Shown: in pieces, positions 1 through 6,766 of the stretch | Numbering within the stretch: position 1 is the first letter of the stretch | Layout: the number at the start of each line of letters is the position of its first letter | The notes under the pieces: generated by a model | What the model saw: the letters and a program-made list of their open reading frames with translations, nothing else | The model's database searches: none | Told to the model about the DNA's origin: nothing | NCBI GenBank assembly: GCA_905233965.1 | Contig: CAJOFG010000035.1 | Span: 1-8,152 of the forward strand | DNA from: an uncultured Selenomonadaceae bacterium | Lineage (GTDB): Bacteria; Bacillota; Negativicutes; Selenomonadales; Selenomonadaceae | Direction of reading: 5' to 3' | Length of the DNA stretch: 8,152 bases | Program-made: the position numbers and the translations under genes

Positions 1-597
1 ATGTAAACGGAAACATTTCCCATCGTAAAAATCGGATAATCAAACTTCAAAACGGTTTGGTATCGGCTCTCTTTGAAAACCAATTCCTCCGCCATGTAAA
101 TTCGCGGGTGGCGCAAAAATCGAATATATTCGTCCTCTTTCATGTAGAGATTGACAAACGGAGAACGAAAAGACAAGCCGAACGTGTTGCTGATTATTCC
201 GCCGAAACAGTTCAGGGAAAAAATGGAAAGTTTGGAGCGTTGAAGTCTGCGATATTTTTCAAAAGTAAAACCGGGCAGACAAACTATCCAATCGCCCAAA
301 ATTTTATCGGAGTCGATATTTAATTCTTTCGCACGTTTCAAAACGCCGGAGAGTTTTCCGTAACCGCCGGCAACAAGGAGAATATCGTACCCCCCCCCCG
401 TTGCCGTTCAGCGCGGTTAAGGGAATGAATGGAATATTTTTACCTTCCAAAGTAATTTTTAAAGGTTGCTCTCCGGTCATTCCGATGACATCAAAATTTC
501 CGAATTGTCTTCGCAATATGTTTGTGGCCGGGTTGAGAAATTGCACGTCCGGCGCGGCGAACCAAACAATTATTCGCGGTGTCCCTTCAATCTCCAC
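1..597 (-). CDS. DUF1919-family protein (probable surface polysaccharide biosynthesis), frameshifted at a G10 tract and 3'-partial
   Basis: The reading frame opens with GTG at 597, preceded by a GAGGAG ribosome binding site with 9-base spacing that overlaps the ileS stop. The first 69 codons are open and end in three glycines encoded by a G run. After the run the initial frame gives unrelated sequence and stops at 304-306 (97 codons). Shifting by one base (nine G instead of ten) restores an open frame from 389 to the window edge, about 129 codons with no stop. That frame reads YDILLVAGGYGKLSGVL, then IVCLPGFTFEKYRRLQRSK, then LSIFSLNCFGGIISNTFGL and SPFVNLYMKEDEYIRFL. The NCFGG block followed by a GL-SP motif is characteristic of the DUF1919 family, often annotated as exopolysaccharide biosynthesis proteins; the biochemical activity is not established. 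The gene lies directly downstream of ileS and is probably cotranscribed. The C-terminus lies outside the window. The family call rests on motif recall; the frameshift is seen directly. Whether it is an error, a decayed gene or a phase-variable gene is open. Confidence 0.72.
390..399 (-). repeat. G10 homopolymer tract inside the DUF1919 gene
   Basis: Ten consecutive C on the plus strand make ten G in the coding direction. The tract encodes Gly-Gly-Gly at residues 67-69 plus one extra base that breaks the frame. Other G or C runs I noticed here are about five bases long, so this one stands out. It sits at a glycine-rich junction between the N-terminal part and the rest of the protein, where a change of whole glycine codons could be tolerated. 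Long G tracts in surface-glycan genes are known phase-variation switches in some bacteria, and they are also common sites of sequencing error. Confidence 0.9.
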
Positions 598-606
598 TTA
601 AAAAAT

Positions 607-612
607 CTCCTC
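607..612 (-). promoter_or_regulatory. Ribosome binding site of the DUF1919 gene, overlapping the ileS stop
   Basis: GAGGAG on the minus strand overlaps the ileS TGA stop (613-611) and lies 9 bases upstream of the GTG at 597. This fixes the GTG start and suggests translational coupling to ileS. Confidence 0.75.
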
Positions 613-3600
613 AAATTTTTTGCACGCCGAGAGAAATTTTTTCGCCGTTAATGTCGCGCTCTTGCGAGTTGTCGCAAACTTCATCGAAAATAATTTCGTC
701 GGCAAGCGCAACTTTTTTAATTTCGTCTGCGTTGCGTTTGATAATCTCTTTGAGTTTGTCGTTGCCGCCGGCGAAAATTTTTATTCTGTCGGTGACTTCA
801 AATTTACTTTCGCGACGCATGGTCTGAACCTTGCTGATGACTTCGCGAACAAAACCTTCTTCGATAAGTTCCGGCGTTAATTCCGTACCGAGAGCAATCG
901 CCGAATCGTTATCGCTTTGGCAGTTGTAATTTTCGCTCTGCGTAATCGTGACTTCGACATCTTCCGGAGTCAAAACGACTTCGCCGGAGTTCAAACTCAA
1001 TTTCAATTCGCCGGTCTTGTCGAGTTCCGCTTTAGCCTCCGCACCGTTAATTTTTTCCAGCGCAGATTTAATTTCGCCGATTTGCTTGCCGACTTTCTTG
1101 CCGAGAACGCGGAAGTTCGGCTTGAAATTGTATTTGACAAACTCTTCCATGTTGTCGCGACATTCGACGGATTTTACATTCAGTTCGTCCTCAATGATGT
1201 CGATGAAAAATTGCGGCAGAGGTTCGGCGGCTTTGACAAACATTTTTCCGACCGGCTGACGATTTTTTATGTTCGCCGCATTTCGCGCCGCACGACCCAA
1301 GACAACGATTTTCAAAACGAGATCCATATTTTTTTCGAGTTCGGAATCAATCATTTTTTCATCGGCAACCGGATAGTCGCACAGGTGAACGCTTTCCGGT
1401 GCTTTGTCGTCGATTGAGCAAACCAGGTTGCGATAAATATTTTCGGTGATGAACGGGACGAGAGGAGCCGCCGCCTTTGCCAAAGTGACAAGCGAAGTGT
1501 AAAGCGTCATGTAGGCGTTGATTTTGTCCTGCTCCATTCCTTTTGCCCAGAAACGCGAACGATTTGTTCTGACGTACCAGTTGGAAAGTTCATCGACAAA
1601 AGTTTGAAGAGCCTTCGCCGTTTCCGGGACTTTGTAATTCGTCAGACATTCGTCAACGGTTTTTACCATAGTGTTGAGTCGCGACAGGCACCATTTGTCG
1701 ATGACGTTCAAATTTTCGTAATCAATTTTATATTTCGTCGCGTCGAAGTTGTCAATGTTCGCGTAAAGCACGAAAAAGGCGTAAGTATTCCAGAGCGTGC
1801 CCAAAAATTTTCTTTGCCCTTCGATAACCGCATCGTCATGGAAACGATTCGGAAGCCAAGGCGCGCTGTTTTCGTAGAAGTACCAGCGAATTGCATCCGC
1901 ACCGTGTTCCTTCAACGTCGCCATAGGTTCAACGGCGTTTCCTTTCGACTTCGACATTTTTTGCCCGTCTTTATCGAGAACCAAACCGAGCACGATACAA
2001 TTTTTGAACGACGCGGAATCGAAAAGCAAAGTCGAAATCGCAATCAAAGAGTAGAACCAGCCGCGCGTTTGATCGACCGCCTCACTGATGAAATCTGCCG
2101 GGTAATGAGTTTCAAAAATTTCTTTGTTCTCGAACGGATAATGCCACTGCGCGAAAGGCATCGCGCCGGAGTCGAACCAGCAGTCGATGACTTCCGGGAC
2201 TCTGTGCATTTCTCCGCCGCATTTCGGGCAGGGGAAAGTTACCGCATCAATGTACGGGCGATGAAGTTCAATATCGTCCGGGCAATTATTCGACAAACTT
2301 TTCAACTCTTCAATCGAGCCGACAGAGTGCTGATGACCGCATGAACATTCCCAAATGTTTAAAGGAGTTCCCCAGTACCGGTTGCGCGAAATTCCCCAAT
2401 CTTGAACGTGTTCCAACCAGTCGCCGAAACGTCCGGTGCCGATTGTCGGCGGAATCCAATTTATCGTTTCATTGTTCTTGAGCAAATTTTCTTTGACGGC
2501 AGTCATTTTAATGAACCAGGACTCGCGCGCGTAATAAATCAGCGGAGTATCGCATCTCCAGCAATGCGGATAACTGTGTTCAAAAATCGGAGCTTTGAAA
2601 AGTTTTCCGGAATTTTTCAAGTCATCCAAAACCAACGGGTCTGCATCTTTAACGAAAGTTCCCGCCCATTTCGTTTCTGCAGTCATGTTGCCCTTGCCGT
2701 CAACGAATTGGATAAAAGGCGTGCCGTACTTTTTGCAAACTCTGTTATCGTCCTCACCGAACGCCGGCGCACAGTGAACAATGCCGGTGCCGTCCTCCGT
2801 CGTAACGTAATCGTCGCAGGCAATGAAGAAAGCCGGCTTGCCGGATTTTTCGACAATCTCATCTGCGAACGGATAGAGCGGCTCATATTTTCTGTGTTCA
2901 AGTTCCGCGCCTTTGAATGTTTCCAAAATTTTTTTGTCGCCTTCGACGTTTTCAAAAACTTTTTCGACGAGTGCTTCAGCCAAAATATATTTAGTGTCGC
3001 CGACTTGAATTTTGACGTAATCGACTTTCGGATTGACGCACAAAATCAAATTCGACGGCAAAGTCCAAGGGGTAGTCGTCCAAGCAAGATAGTAAGCGTC
3101 ATCATCTTCGGCTTTGAATTTGACGACGGCGGAGCGTTCTTTCAAATCTTTGTAGCCGAGTGAAACTTCGTGACTTGAAAGAGGAGTTCCGCAACGCGGG
3201 CAATAAGGTACGACCTTGTGTCCTTTGTAGAGCAAACCTTTTTTCCAAATTTGATTTAAAGCCCACCATTCGGATTCGATATAATCATTTTCGTAAGTGA
3301 TGTAAGGATTTTCCATGTCCGCCCAAAAACCGACGACGCCGGAAAATTCTTCCCACATGGCTTTATATTTCCAAACGGACTCGCGACATTTTTTTATGAA
3401 CGGCTCAATTCCGTAAGCTTCAATCTGTTCCTTACCGTTAATGCCGATGAGTTTTTCGACTTCCAATTCGACGGGCAGACCGTGAGTATCCCAGCCGGCT
3501 TTGCGCAAAACTTTTTTGCCCTTCATGGAATTGTAGCGCGGGAACAAATCTTTGATGACGCGTGTCAAAACGTGTCCGATATGCGGCTTGCCGTTCGCGG

Positions 3601-3757
3601 TCGGGGGACCGTCGTAAAAAGTATAAGTTTCGCAACCTTCGCGGTTGTCGATCGCTTTTTGCGCGATATTGTTTTCTGCCCAAAAATTTTCGACTTCTTT
3701 TTCGCGACTTGCAAAATTCAAGTTCGTATCAACTTTGCGGTACAAATTTCCTGACAT
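611..3757 (-). CDS. ileS: Isoleucyl-tRNA synthetase, type 2 (eukaryote-like/clostridial form)
   Basis: A complete 1048-residue cytoplasmic class I aminoacyl-tRNA synthetase that charges tRNA-Ile with isoleucine using ATP. The class I signatures are HIGH at residues 59-62 (within DGPPTANGKPHIGH) and KMSKS at 600-604, the catalytic ATP-binding motifs. GWDTHGLPVE at 88-97 is typical of Ile/Val enzymes. The CP1 editing domain shows TTTPWTLPSN at 227-236 and GTGIVHCAPAFGEDD at 323-337. The conserved acidic residue in that block is the one that positions misactivated valine for hydrolysis in this family. Cysteine pairs at 186/189, 399/402, 471/473 and 510/513 could bind zinc. The C-terminus lacks the four-cysteine zinc module of type 1 bacterial IleRS and is long, with a DUF5915-like tail, so type 2 is the better call; the valyl enzyme is excluded by the overall motif set. 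Type 2 enzymes are generally poorly inhibited by mupirocin (family knowledge, not tested here). The ATG start at 3757 has GGAGG 10 bases upstream. That site lies inside an inverted repeat, suggesting translational control. Confidence 0.97.
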   Translation of the reverse strand: MSGNLYRKVDTNLNFASREKEVENFWAENNIAQKAIDNREGCETYTFYDGPPTANGKPHIGHVLTRVIKDLFPRYNSMKGKKVLRKAGWDTHGLPVELEVEKLIGINGKEQIEAYGIEPFIKKCRESVWKYKAMWEEFSGVVGFWADMENPYITYENDYIESEWWALNQIWKKGLLYKGHKVVPYCPRCGTPLSSHEVSLGYKDLKERSAVVKFKAEDDDAYYLAWTTTPWTLPSNLILCVNPKVDYVKIQVGDTKYILAEALVEKVFENVEGDKKILETFKGAELEHRKYEPLYPFADEIVEKSGKPAFFIACDDYVTTEDGTGIVHCAPAFGEDDNRVCKKYGTPFIQFVDGKGNMTAETKWAGTFVKDADPLVLDDLKNSGKLFKAPIFEHSYPHCWRCDTPLIYYARESWFIKMTAVKENLLKNNETINWIPPTIGTGRFGDWLEHVQDWGISRNRYWGTPLNIWECSCGHQHSVGSIEELKSLSNNCPDDIELHRPYIDAVTFPCPKCGGEMHRVPEVIDCWFDSGAMPFAQWHYPFENKEIFETHYPADFISEAVDQTRGWFYSLIAISTLLFDSASFKNCIVLGLVLDKDGQKMSKSKGNAVEPMATLKEHGADAIRWYFYENSAPWLPNRFHDDAVIEGQRKFLGTLWNTYAFFVLYANIDNFDATKYKIDYENLNVIDKWCLSRLNTMVKTVDECLTNYKVPETAKALQTFVDELSNWYVRTNRSRFWAKGMEQDKINAYMTLYTSLVTLAKAAAPLVPFITENIYRNLVCSIDDKAPESVHLCDYPVADEKMIDSELEKNMDLVLKIVVLGRAARNAANIKNRQPVGKMFVKAAEPLPQFFIDIIEDELNVKSVECRDNMEEFVKYNFKPNFRVLGKKVGKQIGEIKSALEKINGAEAKAELDKTGELKLSLNSGEVVLTPEDVEVTITQSENYNCQSDNDSAIALGTELTPELIEEGFVREVISKVQTMRRESKFEVTDRIKIFAGGNDKLKEIIKRNADEIKKVALADEIIFDEVCDNSQERDINGEKISLGVQKI

Positions 3758-3762
3758 TAAAA

Positions 3763-3803
3763 AATAACCTCCGTTTGATTTTTCGTGAATAACGGAGGTT
3801 ATT
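3763..3803 (-). promoter_or_regulatory. Perfect 13-bp inverted repeat burying the ileS ribosome binding site
   Basis: The arms are 3763-3775 and 3791-3803, exact reverse complements over 13 bp (AACGGAGGTTATT and its complement), with a 15-base loop. On the ileS mRNA the 3' arm contains the Shine-Dalgarno GGAGG (3772-3768), which lies 10 bases before the ATG, so folding would hide it. A run of six T follows the arm just before the start codon, so the same hairpin could also act as an attenuator on longer transcripts. If the predicted promoter is right, the RNA begins near 3794 and only about 8-9 of the 13 pairs could form. The repeat is certain; its function is inferred. Confidence 0.7.
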
Positions 3804-3828
3804 ATACCGGTTTAAACTGCAAATTCAA
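3801..3828 (-). promoter_or_regulatory. Predicted SigA-type promoter of ileS
   Basis: On the minus strand a perfect TATAAT lies at 3806-3801. TTGAAT (4 of 6 to TTGACA) lies 16 bases upstream at 3828-3823, or TTTGAA with 17-base spacing. Transcription would start near 3794 and give a leader of roughly 37 bases. The -10 box overlaps the outer part of the inverted repeat's 5' arm, so a protein bound to the repeat could also block the promoter. Confidence 0.6.
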
Positions 3829-3974
3829 AAAATTTTTTTTGCTCGGATTCAATCATGGCGGAAGTCCGGTTTCGACATTCCCGATACTGATTTCTTCAAA
3901 TCGCTGTAAGTATGTGCCCGGTATTTTCGTGTGATTGTCGCCCGATTATTTTGTCGTGAACAAAAAAATTTTTA

Positions 3975-4002
3975 TTTCAACTCACGGCAAATTTGATATA
4001 AT
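3975..4002 (+). promoter_or_regulatory. Predicted extended -10 promoter of the DUF445-DUF445-GT9 operon
   Basis: TGATATAAT at 3994-4002 is a perfect TATAAT with an upstream TG, the extended -10 form that tolerates a poor -35. The best -35 candidate, TTTCAA at 3975-3980 with 16-base spacing, is weak. The start site would be near 4009, giving a leader of about 28 bases that carries the GGGAGG site. This placement rules out any start codon upstream of about 4009. Confidence 0.6.
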
Positions 4003-4020
4003 GTACCGGAATTTTTTTTC

Positions 4021-4026
4021 GGGAGG
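4021..4026 (+). promoter_or_regulatory. Ribosome binding site that sets the TTG start of the first DUF445 gene
   Basis: GGGAGG stands 10 bases before the in-frame TTG at 4037. The open frame extends upstream to 3935, but those 34 extra codons overlap the predicted promoter and have no ribosome binding site, so the TTG is preferred. Confidence 0.75.
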
Positions 4027-4036
4027 TTTTCATAAC

Positions 4037-5416
4037 TTGCAGAACAAAACAAAAGCAACCGTAACTTTGGCGGCAAGTGCGATTTGTGCGGCGGGAACTC
4101 TGCCGGGTTTTTCTCCGCTCGCAAATTTTATTTCCGCTCAAGCCGGTTCGATTATATCGGGACTTTTCAATCACGGGTTCGTTGCGGCGACAATCGGCGG
4201 GCTTGCCGACTGGTTCGCCGTCACCGCACTTTTTCATAAACCGCTCGGAATAAAATATCGCACGGAAATTTTGAAACGCAATCGCGGAAGAATTACCGAC
4301 GCGATAGTTGAGTTTGTCGAAAAAGATTTACTCAACACCGAAAATATCATGGAGAAAATTCGGCAAGAAAATGCCGCGGAAATTTTATCGGATTATTTTG
4401 AGCATCGGCAGGGCAGGGAAAAAGTAAAAAATCTTGTCGTCGAAACTTTGCGCGAACTCCTTGCCGACGCGGACGCGGAACAAATTGCAAAGTCAATGCT
4501 CCCGGCTTTGGAGGGCGAAATAAAAAAATTCGACGCGGGACAAATTGTCGATGTCGGCTTAAATGTCGCGACGGACGAAAAGCACAGCCGGAAAATTATC
4601 ACCGCATTTTTGGAGACCGGAAAAAAAATTTTGCGCTCCGAACAAATGCAGGCAATTCTTTCGGAAAAAATTACCGAACTGCGGCAAGCTTACGAAGGCG
4701 ATTCGATGAGCCGGGCAATGTTGCTTTCCGCAATCGACTTGACGGACGAAAAAATTCTTGCAATCCTCAACGAGAACGCGGAAAGAAAAATCGACGAGAT
4801 GATTGACCTGTTAAACGTCGTCGGGGTCGTCGATAACGAAAAGGCGACTTCCGCAAAAAAATTGACAGACACCGTGAACGATTTTATAAAAAATTCCGCC
4901 GGAGAAATCGACAGGAAAAAATTGCAACAAACTTTTTTCAACCTGCTTACCGAATATTTCGATGCGGCAGGTTACATTCAAAATTGGATCGAAGTCAACG
5001 TGCAGGGCAAACCCGGCAGAGAATTTCTTGACAAAATAAGCCGGCAGAAGGCGGCGAATCCTCAGCACAGCCGCGTGATAAAAGTTGAACGGAACGATCC
5101 GATTTGGAGAGTGCCGGTCGAAAAATTGATTGACGAAAAAATTGACAACTTCAATAAAAATCCGGAGTTGCGCGAAAAATTTGATCGCTATGCAAAAAAT
5201 TTAATCGAAAATATTTTGACGGAATACCACGATTATATTCCCTCACTGATTCGCGAAAGAATGGACGCATTCAGCGACGAAGAGCTGACGACTTTTGTCG
5301 AAGGAAAAGTTTCGGACGATTTGCAGATGATAAGGATTAACGGCGCGGTTTGCGGCGCGGCGGCGGGAATGTTCCTGTACCTCGTTTCGCAACTGATTGA
5401 ACACATCGCCGGGTAA
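4037..5416 (+). CDS. DUF445-family membrane-anchored protein (first of two tandem copies)
   Basis: With the TTG start at 4037 this is a 459-residue protein. It shows the DUF445 layout: hydrophobic N-terminal segments at about residues 8-24 and 40-66, the latter running into the signature GGLADWFAVTALFHKPLG at 54-71; a long, charged, helix-rich middle of about 350 residues; and a C-terminal membrane segment, INGAVCGAAAGMFLYLVSQL, at about 434-453. The family includes E. coli YjiN and B. subtilis YheB. Its biochemical role is unknown, and I assign none beyond a probable inner-membrane protein with a large soluble domain. It is the first gene of a likely operon; 14 bases separate its stop from the next start, which encodes a diverged paralogue. 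No frameshift or truncation is seen; the length is near family size (YjiN is about 430 residues). Family membership is confident; function is unknown. Confidence 0.9.
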   Translation: MQNKTKATVTLAASAICAAGTLPGFSPLANFISAQAGSIISGLFNHGFVAATIGGLADWFAVTALFHKPLGIKYRTEILKRNRGRITDAIVEFVEKDLLNTENIMEKIRQENAAEILSDYFEHRQGREKVKNLVVETLRELLADADAEQIAKSMLPALEGEIKKFDAGQIVDVGLNVATDEKHSRKIITAFLETGKKILRSEQMQAILSEKITELRQAYEGDSMSRAMLLSAIDLTDEKILAILNENAERKIDEMIDLLNVVGVVDNEKATSAKKLTDTVNDFIKNSAGEIDRKKLQQTFFNLLTEYFDAAGYIQNWIEVNVQGKPGREFLDKISRQKAANPQHSRVIKVERNDPIWRVPVEKLIDEKIDNFNKNPELREKFDRYAKNLIENILTEYHDYIPSLIRERMDAFSDEELTTFVEGKVSDDLQMIRINGAVCGAAAGMFLYLVSQLIEHIAG

Positions 5417-5430
5417 AGGGGAAAAAAATT

Positions 5431-6753
5431 TTGGAAAGATGGAATAATGCGGACACGACTTTACTTTGCGCCGCGTGCTGTTTTTTAATCGCGACGGGAG
5501 CGCGAATTTTAAATCCGGATTCGATTTTGACGGAGGGCTTTTTATTCGTCACGGAGGCGGCAATGGTCGGCGGCATCGCGGACTGGTTCGCCGTAACCGC
5601 GCTGTTTAAAAAACCTTTGGGCTTTCCGTTTCACACGGCGATACTTCCCAACCGACGCGAAGATTTTATAAACGCGTCCGTAAAAATGGTGCAGACTGAA
5701 TTTTTTTCGCGCAGAACGATTTTCAAAAAAATGGGCAGTTTCAACCTTCTGCCGCACCTGATCAAATACGTCGAGAAACCGGATACAAAGGAAAAAGTTT
5801 TGACTCTCATTATCGACGAGGTGAAAAATTTAATTTCCTCCGTCGATCGTGAGGCGGCGGCGAAAAAATTATCCTTTACCCTGCGCCGCGAATTGGGCGA
5901 CATTCCCACGCAGAGATTGATTAGCGAAACGGGATACCGGTTAAAGCGGAGCGAAAAGGACAAAGAAATTTTTTTGAAAATCGCCGGAAAAATTCACGTC
6001 GAAGCGACGAAACCGGAAACCAAGAAAAAAATTCAGACCGTGCTGGAAAAATACGCGGAGGAGAAAACTCAATCGGCGGGAATTTTTTCCATGCTGATGA
6101 GCGGACTGGCGCAAATGCTGGACGTTGTAAATTTTGAAGAGGCGGCGGAAATAATTCAGGCGCAACTCGTCAAAATGACGAAGGAACTTTCGACTGATTC
6201 GCCGGCGCAAAGAAAAGTTTTAAACGAATGTCGTATGAAAATTTCCGAACTTGCCGACACTCCGGAATTTCGCGATACGGTTCAAAGGATGCAGTTGGAC
6301 TTCGCCGCGAAACTTTCGCCGGGCAAAGACATTGAGAACGCTTTAAATAATTTGACGCAACAAATTTTGTCGGTCAACATTTCTGAAACGCTTGAAACGG
6401 TGCAAAAATCCGGCGCGACAAATTCAAAAAATCCGGGCGTACTGATTGTAAAATTTTTCAACGACGAATACGACAGACTGCTTGAACTTTTGAAAACGGA
6501 CGGCACGGTTAAAAATTCGGTGCAAGATTTTCTCCGGGAGCTTGCCGCACGAACCGCGCTTTACGCGCAACCTTTGACGGGACAAATTGCGGAGGATGCT
6601 CTCGGAAAGTTGGACGACGAACAATTAAATTCGCTGGTCTACGACAAAGCCGAAGAAGATTTCGTATGGATAAGAATGAACGGGTCGATTGTCGGCGCGA
6701 TTGTCGGCGCGGGAATTTTCATTTTGATAAAAGCTGTCGGCGGCGTAATTTGA
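5431..6753 (+). CDS. DUF445-family membrane-anchored protein (second tandem copy)
   Basis: A 440-residue protein starting with TTG at 5431, preceded by AAAGGGG with 9-base spacing. The nearby ATG at 5439 is out of frame and stops at once. It repeats the architecture of its neighbour: a hydrophobic N-terminus (about residues 10-26 and 34-58), the signature GGIADWFAVTALFKKPLG at 47-64, a long charged helical middle, and a glycine-rich C-terminal membrane segment in WIRMNGSIVGAIVGAGIFIL (413-432). The two proteins match closely only at these ends and differ in the middle, which points to an old duplication rather than a recent copy. They could form a heteromeric complex, but that is inference. 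The GT9 gene follows after 13 bases. No function is known for the family beyond membrane association. Confidence 0.9.
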   Translation: MERWNNADTTLLCAACCFLIATGARILNPDSILTEGFLFVTEAAMVGGIADWFAVTALFKKPLGFPFHTAILPNRREDFINASVKMVQTEFFSRRTIFKKMGSFNLLPHLIKYVEKPDTKEKVLTLIIDEVKNLISSVDREAAAKKLSFTLRRELGDIPTQRLISETGYRLKRSEKDKEIFLKIAGKIHVEATKPETKKKIQTVLEKYAEEKTQSAGIFSMLMSGLAQMLDVVNFEEAAEIIQAQLVKMTKELSTDSPAQRKVLNECRMKISELADTPEFRDTVQRMQLDFAAKLSPGKDIENALNNLTQQILSVNISETLETVQKSGATNSKNPGVLIVKFFNDEYDRLLELLKTDGTVKNSVQDFLRELAARTALYAQPLTGQIAEDALGKLDDEQLNSLVYDKAEEDFVWIRMNGSIVGAIVGAGIFILIKAVGGVI

Positions 6754-6766
6754 CGGGGGTTAAAAA

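Noticed and set aside
57..323. An 88-codon plus-strand frame at the left edge
   Set aside because: The minus strand of the same region encodes the DUF1919 block with NCFGG, which explains the openness; no ribosome binding site or motif supports the plus-strand frame.
1604..3163. Long plus-strand open frames (246 and 253 codons) antisense to ileS
   Set aside because: They lie wholly inside the strongly conserved ileS gene, have low-complexity Arg/Phe-rich translations with no recognisable motif, and arise from ileS codon composition.
3758..4036. T-box riboswitch upstream of ileS
   Set aside because: Expected in Firmicutes, but I find no T-box core sequence on the minus strand, and the predicted leader is only about 37 bases long.
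6686..6712. Short direct repeat GTCGGCGCG in the second DUF445 gene
   Set aside because: It encodes the VGA/VGA part of a glycine-rich membrane helix common to the family; codon reuse is enough to explain it.
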